Source: Setoptus koraiensis
Taxonomy: Eukaryota > Arthropoda
Length of the DNA: 64,000 nt
Reading direction: 5' to 3'
Assembly: GCA_048013815.1 (NCBI GenBank)
Contig: CM106586.1
Coordinates: forward strand, 14,508,001 to 14,572,000
Shown: positions 56,442 to 64,000 of the stretch, piece by piece
How the letters are laid out: each line of letters starts with the position of its first letter
Numbering within the stretch: position 1 is the stretch's first letter
Notes under the pieces: model-generated
Seen by the model: only the letters and a program-made list of their open reading frames with translations
Told to the model about the DNA's origin: nothing
Database searches by the model: none
Position numbers and translations under genes: made by a program

Positions 56442-57710
56442 TTGTGTAAGCCGCCGAGATGTTTACACAAATTGAATCACGCAACTGTATTGCTGCGAAT
56501 AATACCGAAGTAACTTGGCTTGTGCGCAATCGCGCGCCGATACTCGAGCCGCTGCTACTGCTGCGAACACCCCTATGCGCCAGCTCGCTATAGCGAGCCC
56601 TATTCAGCTGGAAGCCATTGCTCATGGTTGGGGCTACAGTTGCCGCTCAGTGAGTGGGCTCAAACGATGTGAGAATGGCTAACAGAGGCAACATGAGTAG
56701 AGTGAGACTCAAGTTGAATGAGGACTGTCTCTCTCTTTACCGCTCGCCTCCACTATCCTAGCTAGCTCTTTGGCTCAACTTGCGTTCATGGTTATGTTAC
56801 GTCACAATCTGTTGTTGTTAGTGCCAAGGCTAAGAGCATTCTGAGCCCCCTCTTGCCCACCATCGGCGCCGCTCACACACACACACACAAGCAAGCCCAT
56901 AGAGCACCGCTTTAGTAAATAATAATTGAACATGAGGCAGCTTCAGTAGCTAGATCCGTTTGAGTATGTGTTTATGTGTATATGTTCACAGTGCACTAGT
57001 TAGGCAAGCGATGCACAACTGAGCAAATGAGGGTTAAAAATGTCAATGCAAGCAACGAGAATATTCTTCAAGATTACCGACTAGGACACACACTAGTTAC
57101 GAACAACAAATAGGCCATTACCACAAATTAAATCGATTGGCAATTACGGCAAGAGAACAATTAATAGTTAATCATTATTAGCATTTGTATACTATACAAA
57201 TCACCATCGACTAGCGTTATGTTTTACCGTTGTAATAGACACGTGCAATGATATTAGAGGCAACGAAAAGGAGAATAGAATATATATATATATATAAAAA
57301 GAAAGTTAGAGAGTTTATAGATTAATCTAACTGTATAGCTGTTAAGTTTTTCTTTTGAGTATTCTCTGTGTGAATTGCTATTGTGATTTATTGTCACTCA
57401 ATATTTTTTATTTTTGATATTCATCATTGTGTATAACATCCATGTCATATCAATCAATTGATCAAATTAACATAAGTATACATATTCAATAGAATTGAAC
57501 TACAGAGATTTATCTATTAATCCAATCATCTAGTGATAATATAAAGGATAATTAATTTTAAGGCTAACAAAGCCTCTAGCACGAAGCCGATAGTTAAAAT
57601 TATTATTATAGAACCTCCATAATAATACCATAGGACAAATAGAGAGAAAGGGAGAATCAGTTCTCCATCGATTAGTTACCAAGACAGATAGGCATCGTTA
57701 ATACAACGAA
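52877..57710. other. Long gene-free 5' flank of the SGLT gene
   Basis: 4.8 kb. From about 53.1 kb the sequence becomes GC-richer, like the first 7 kb of the window. It holds a (GT)n tract at 56341-56440, a short (CA)n run at 56876-56889 and a (TA)n run near 57282-57297. No gene is supported; probably the regulatory region of the transporter. Confidence 0.55.
56341..56440. repeat. (GT)n microsatellite
   Basis: GT dinucleotides with early GTGTGC interruptions; about 1.3 kb upstream of the transporter start. Poly-His/Thr frames across it are artefacts. Confidence 0.95.
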
Positions 57711-60700
57711 ATGCTCGCATTTGCCATAAGCGCAAATCAAGGTGATGGGCCAATCACTACTAGTGCACCTCTCACAACAGCGCCATCGACAACCTCCACG
57801 ATGATGCCCACCACAACAATTTATTCTCAAGAAACATCTAGTAGTACAATGTTAAATAATCAACAAGAGCAACTAGATTTCAGGACAGTTTCAACCACTA
57901 CCGCTGCCGCTACTACCTCAGCGTTATTTTCAACATCAACCAACGAAGCCCTCCCGACAACTGCTGGTCTAACTTCAACTCAGGCTACAACATCGACAAC
58001 AACAAATGCGGCCTCGACAATCCACCCGCCTCATCACCCAAATCCCATGAATGTGTACAATGTGCCACCGGCGAAATTTCAACCAGATAGATTAGCTACA
58101 CTAGATCTTATTATAATAGTGGTCTACCTTTGTTTGCTTATATCTACTTCCATAAGCGTAAGTATGATTCCAGTTATCTTGATATTATTTGTACTATATG
58201 TTATGCTGCATTTTTTGTATTATTATTACTTTTCCTTGGGCTCGAATTTGTGCGCGTGCGATATAGCGAACAGAGAGATAAATAAGATTTATATCTCAAT
58301 CAATCATCTAGAGGATACAACTGTGATATGCGTGTCTCACCTATATGATGTAACACATCAAAGAGGACGCCAAAACATTGAATGAGAGATGCATCTCATT
58401 CTTTTGATGTCGTAACCTTTGCCTCGAATGAGATGGATTCACCATGGCGGTGCTTATTTCCGTTGCATCGTTTGATCAGTTTACGTATCACAGTGGTATT
58501 GTCGTTGTGCTCAACCCGATCACTTTTGTGCGTTCCATGACAAAAACAGCAGCTCCAAACCACATTAATTCAAGAGATACGCTTAGCACTGAATTCTGTT
58601 CGCTGCCTTCGAAATGAACAATTTCATTTCTCATTACTGAAGCGCGTCTTCAGTTCAAAGATCAATTTGAGCTAAAGTTGGGTGCACTTAGAATTTCTTG
58701 TTTTCTTTGTCTTCTGTCCCTGTCACAAAGTGCTAAGCCAAAACATATCCGACAAGTGTTAAGACAGATTCACGACAAGTAATGCTCAACACATAACCAC
58801 GAGGTACTCTGATAGTAGCCACGGACGGCGTAAGTTATTCCTTCCCATTAAGCGTATGCTCCAAACAATGAGTAGATATTATAGCCAACGTGGGGTGTTT
58901 GGATTACTACTTCGCAAATTTGGAAGAAGTGGTGTTTAGCTCAGTATAAATCTAATCTAATATAGATGCGACAGAAGCACGACGATCATTATAGAAACAT
59001 TGGAAGAAGTTTTTGTTTTCCATTTTTTTTTTGCTCAGCAAGACTTAATCTTATGTGACTTACCATAAGTAACGTGTAGTTTAATGCTTTGCGTTTAGTA
59101 ACGACATTTGATGCGGACAAAAATGCCTCTTACGAGCAAACTTAGTTTCATCTTAAATGCAATCATGAACGGACTGACTTCACATGAATAATGCCGAGCT
59201 GAAATAGTAATGCGATTAATCAACCAAAGTGAAATTTTCTTTTATATTTGTCCCTCTTTTGATCGCGTCTTATGAAATCATCGATTGATAGCACTACTTT
59301 CGGCTTCGGATTACCTAATCTACAAATGTTTGAAGATAGTATAGATTATCAGATGTGTTAGTAAATTCGGAGGCGCAATTTTTACGACTTTTGTCTCTGT
59401 TTCTCTATAAAATGGTTCCATGATGAGTCCATTATTATCGCCATATGTGCACGATGATGTCCGAGTGGCTCATGAGACTTTCAATGATGGATTTCATAGA
59501 GAAATGTATTGTAATTTGAGTCTTAGTACAGTCTGATTCTTTCTATGCAATGCACAACTCATAGATTGGGAATAATTAGTAGTACAACTTGATGATAATT
59601 GCCACCTTTGGTCTCTACTCAAATTACTAATCTTTATCAATTGTGTTAGTTCAACGACCTGCCATCAGTATTTTTTGTTAATCACATAACGTTTATCCCT
59701 TTCCTTCTTTTGCACCTAATTACGTAAAAATAGACAATGCTCAGAAGAAAGAAAAAGCCCGGTACAAAGTCTCTAGACAGCCACATATTGGCTGGAAGAA
59801 AGATGAACTGGTTCACAGTGGGAGCATCAATCTTCGCCAGCAACATGGGTAGCGAACATTTCATAGGTCTTTCAGGCAGTGCAGCAGCTTCCGGTAGGTT
59901 TACTAAGGCGATCTTCCACAAGGAATTGCTCAGATGATGTGCTTATGCCAGAGTCATAGTAAAATTATTTTCATCCGAAAAATATATTTTAAATTTCATC
60001 TTGTCATGTAGGGATCGCTGTTGGCGCGTTTGAAATAAATGCACTACTTATCCTACAATTGGCAACATGGATATTTCTACCTGTGTTGATTGTAAGCAAA
60101 ATTTGCACTCTTCCGGAATACATGTCAAAACGGTTTGGTGGTAGAAGGATTCGAACCTACCTTGCAATCCTATCGATAATGCTATACATATTCACCAAAA
60201 TATCCGTAAGTCATCAATTTCATCATCCTAGGTCTGTCGCTCTTGAGTTCCTCAGTTATAACATTCGAGCATTTTTCTTGAATTGTTCACTTCCTTTATA
60301 TATTTAGGTGAATCTTTACTCTGGGGGCATCTTCATCCAGCAAGCATTAGGGTGGAATCTTTATACTAGCGCCATTGTTATATTATTGATTACTTCTGTG
60401 ATGACAGTAACTGGAGGCCTTAAGGGCGCCATGTATGTTGATACTCTGCAATGTTTAGTGATGACAATAGGAGCAAGTATTGTAGCCACAAAGGCATTTA
60501 TGGTAATTGGTGGTTGGCAGGGCCTGAGACACAAATATTCTCTGGCAGTTCCAGTAAAAGTGCCAGCCAATCTTACTCACTGTGCTCAACCAAATGTGCA
60601 TGCCTTCCAAATGCTTCGAGACTGGGACGATCCGGACATGGTAAGTATGGCGATAATACTACGACTGTAAAAATTCAAAAGTCTATGAGGATTCCTACAG

Positions 60701-62794
60701 AACAATTCCTATCTACTCTATTGATCCGGAATTCTTAATTCGACACTTTCAACACACCAGCCTTGGATAGGTTTCATTCTTGGTCAGACACCCGCCTCAA
60801 TCTGGTACTGGGCCGCCGATCAGATGATGGTACAACGTTTTCTATCAGCAAGATCGCTTGCTCATGTTCAGGGTTCGTCGGTATTTGCTGGATATTTGAA
60901 AATACTCCCTTTGTTTTTCATCATTATACCGGGTATGATTAGTAGATGCCTTTACACAGATGAGGTTGGATGTGTGGACCCTGTAGGTGAGTTATCTGCT
61001 ATAACTATTCATTCAGAACTGCCTCATTCTGAAGAATGAATCGATTAGATCTGAACCCTTCCCTCGGATAACCATATTAACCTACTTTTCATCTAATCGA
61101 ATCAAACTGTGACAATTAGAATGCCATAACTATTGTCAGAGCACCGTTAGCTGTTCGAACACTGCATATCCACGTCTGGTACTTGAACTGATGCCAGTGG
61201 GAGCTCGAGGTATGATGGTGGCATCAATGGTGGCTGCTTTGATGGGGGTAAGTTAACTAAGCACAAAATTATAACATTAAAAATTATATATACTGATCAT
61301 CAATTTATACTGATGCAATAACTCATAATCCAAAACGCAACACTTCATATGAATCTTCTCACATCCAAGGATCTTGTGAATGTATTCAATAGCGCAAGCG
61401 CCTTATTCTCATGTGATATTTGGCCATTGGTGAGAAGGAAATCAACAGAGAAAGAATTGCTTGTTGTCGGTAGAATATTCGTACTTGTGCTAGTTTTGGC
61501 CAGCATATTATGGATTCCCGTAATACAAGAGATGCAAGGTGGACAGCTTTTCATCTATATCCAAGCAATCGCTGCTTTGTTTGCCCCACCGATAGCCGCA
61601 GTCTATATATGTGCCGTATTGTGCAAACGAACGAATGAGTGTGGTGCTTTTTGGTCACTGATGATAGGTTTCTCTTTGGGAGCCACAAGAATGGCACTTT
61701 CTTTCTTGTATAGAGAACCATCATGTGGTCAGTTTGAGGATGAACGACCGTGGATATTGAAGCATGTTCATTATATGTATTTTGCAGCATTCTTGTTTTG
61801 GATATCAATATCGTCAACGTTGATCATAAGCTATCTGACAAAGCCACCAAATCCATTCCGGCTAATTCGAACAACTTACTGGACTAGGTTTGACACACAC
61901 ATTCGCAAAGATGACAAGAATGTCTTTGAGATGAAATATAATGGGGCGACATCGATGCCGACTGATGGCTCGGACAAGGCTATGATAAATGGGTCAAGTA
62001 GCGGGCTGAGAAGTTCCGATGAGAGTGCCGCTGATCTTGAATCTTATGGTGCAGCAAGTAAAACTTCGCAGCAACGGCTATTCACCATTGACGGTAAATA
62101 ACAACATTCACCATGAAATCTTGTATTCTATGACTGTGTAGTACTTGAGAGTTGACGTCTGATAATTTTGTCTTCATTTCTGTTCACAGAGGACCGAAAC
62201 GATGATGGCCAGTATGGTGGAATAGACAATCAAATGATGAACGACTCGTCATTGATTGACGGGAAGTGCGATATTCCTGATAAGAACGGTCAGCAGCATC
62301 AACACGCCAAAGGAAAAGATGTGTCCAAGAGCAAGAGGCAGTACAGACTGCCCCCAAGTGTACATCCAACAGCTTCGTCGAGCGGTGCATCGGCTGGCAA
62401 GTTTATCGCTAGCACATTTGGTGTGGCCACTGGTCAAGTGGGCGCCAAATTGGGTGCAGTGCGTGCAGCAGCAAATCATTTCAATCAGAATAAAATAAAG
62501 TTCCAGAATTTGCCTGACGACGGAAGTGAGGTTGGCGACCAGGATCAAGATGACGACGACGAGGAGGACGAGCGGGCCCAATTGGACGACAATCTAGACG
62601 GAGCCACCGATGGGGGTACCTACAAATGTCTGGACAATAGTGTGGCGTTGTTGATTAAGACTCGCTACGAGGAACTGATGCTACGTATCGCTTTGTTTGC
62701 TGTTATATTGGTGGCCGTGGGCATATTTATATTGTTTTCGATACCGCCGGCGCCCCTTCCTAAGGAGCTGATTGACATACTGAAGCAGAGTTGA
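57711..62794 (+). CDS. Sodium/sugar cotransporter (SLC5, SGLT-like), 8 exons
   Basis: Eight exons, all with GT-AG junctions and matching phases: 57711-58157, 59734-59893, 60012-60205, 60308-60640, 60761-60986, 61120-61247, 61370-62093 and 62190-62794, giving about 938 residues. Exon 1 encodes a Thr/Ser-rich, mucin-like extracellular head and TM1. The core aligns along its whole length with human SGLT1: [14 protein letters not shown] with N78 and H83 equivalents, AVGAFE with the E102 equivalent, [21 protein letters not shown] with the K321 equivalent, [21 protein letters not shown], and YIQ with the Q457 equivalent. SGLT1 D454 is replaced by Ile. A C-terminal acidic/Ser-rich cytoplasmic insert ([10 protein letters not shown]) precedes the last helix. 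It probably moves sugar or a similar polyol with Na+; the substrate is not certain. Confidence 0.9.
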
Positions 62795-63915
62795 GTTGTG
62801 TGTCGGTGCGCGAATGATTGCGTAACGGCCGATGTTGATAACGGACATGAGTGGTGTGCGACGTGTTTAAAAAGTTTGTAAAAAGTAGTGGCAATAATAG
62901 TAGTGGTTTGCATATCTGTAATGAGGCTCTGTTTTGTGTCACGGTGAATCCTTTCCTAGATCTGGGGCTCGCATCAATAACAATAATGATAATATAAATA
63001 ATAAACGTTTGCTCTCTGCATTAACACATTGGCGTGATATCAAACTGTAATTGATCGATACGCGGATAATACCAAACTGTGTCGTGATGCCGGGTCGTCG
63101 TTTTTGGCCAGTGCCTGCGAATTGAATCCGATTTGAATTTCGAATGCGCCCAGTCGAATTGTGGTGGTTCGCCGGGGGCGGCGACAATAATGAGGATTAC
63201 ACACAATAGGATGTAATGATGAGATGCAATAACAAAGCGTCGATATAATAATAATCGATGTAGTGATCGACCGTTGGGAAGGCGCTACAGCAAACTGTAG
63301 AACTTGGCTGGCGAAAAGGTTCAATCTGCGATCCGTTGTTTGCTGGCGAAAAAGTTCGATCTGCGATGCGTTGTTTGCTGGCTTTGTGGTGCACAAAGCG
63401 AGCGAACTTTTTCACCGCCTTGCCGTTACACAGTTAGACGGGTCACACTCTCAGGCCACATGACGACCAATTTACCGTTTTTCGCATGCTGCCTGCACAG
63501 CCTGTTGCCGTTGTGCCGTAACAGGCAACGCAAAGGCAACCAACCGCCAAGCAGCCAGTCTGTGTGTCCGTACCAATGCACTACTGATTGCAGCGCTGTA
63601 GCACATAATAACAGTACATAATGTATCATAATGATAGTGCACTGCACACACTGCTGCGCAAGCTGTGCGATACACACACCTATTGTTGCAGTGTCGTTTG
63701 TCTTGCCTGGTCTTGCAAGAATTGCAAGAGAATTGTGCGCTCATTAATGGTGATGACTTTTTTTCAGCGCACACACTCTCCTGTGTTTCGCAAGCGAAAA
63801 TGTTGTTGCCCAAGCCAAAAGTGTCCAACGTAAATATTCAACTCGGCGTAAGCCAACCACTTCAATTCCCCCTGCATGCTGCTCAACATGCAACAATAAA
63901 CTTGTCCTCGCTCAC

Positions 63916-63963
<48 letters not shown>

Positions 63964-64000
63964 ACAATAAGTTATTGTCAATAAGTACACCATACTTCAG
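62795..64000. other. 3' flank, GC-richer, with terminal (CA)n tract
   Basis: 3' UTR of the transporter (AATAAA near 62998) followed by non-coding sequence. At 63304-63416 a GTTTGCTGGC/GATCTGCGATGCG motif repeats loosely three times. The (CA)n tract is at 63915-63961. Confidence 0.6.
63915..63961. repeat. (CA)n microsatellite
   Basis: Uninterrupted CA dinucleotides; poly-Thr/His frames are artefacts. Confidence 0.95.

Overview
This is nuclear DNA from a multicellular animal. Evidence: GT-AG introns of roughly 75-110 bp that join recognisable metazoan proteins, several intronless genes, and animal families (SNRK kinase, C1-RhoGAP, DENND1, GMPPA, CDC16/APC6, SLC17, SGLT, DDI1). Small secreted peptides, a possible gustatory-receptor fragment and short introns point to an arthropod, possibly an acariform mite; that placement is inference. 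A 500-N run at 21295-21794 shows this is a scaffold.

Layout. 1-9.7 kb has no gene I can support. Its first 7 kb is GC-richer than the centre and holds microsatellites, short tandem repeats, several near-perfect hairpins and a TTCGAGAA array. 9.7-20.5 kb holds a TRM9-like methyltransferase exon, a gustatory-receptor-like exon, three small or lineage-specific secreted or membrane genes, a decayed DCAF8 copy and a secreted coiled-coil gene. 22.3-23.5 kb is DDI1. 26.0-29.1 kb is the main discovery: one gene encoding a SNRK-type kinase joined to the C1-RhoGAP half of an ARHGAP29/45/GMIP protein. 29.5-39.2 kb holds CDC16, an SLC17 transporter, a signal-peptide/TM protein and DENND1. 40.1-43.0 kb holds a single-pass membrane protein, a secreted protein and a small RING protein with a chromodomain-like tail. 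45.2-52.9 kb holds GMPPA, a long coiled-coil protein, a mitochondrial acyl-CoA dehydrogenase and a membrane RING-H2 protein. 57.7-62.8 kb is an eight-exon Na+/sugar cotransporter preceded by a long gene-free flank.

A dispersed MITE-like repeat of about 200-260 bp has three copies (31.6, 44.5 and 44.9 kb), two of them close to the 5' ends of CDC16 and GMPPA. The genes are housekeeping and lineage-specific loci transcribed independently; no operon-like organisation is seen. All assignments come from reading translated sequence and recalled family motifs; no database search was run.
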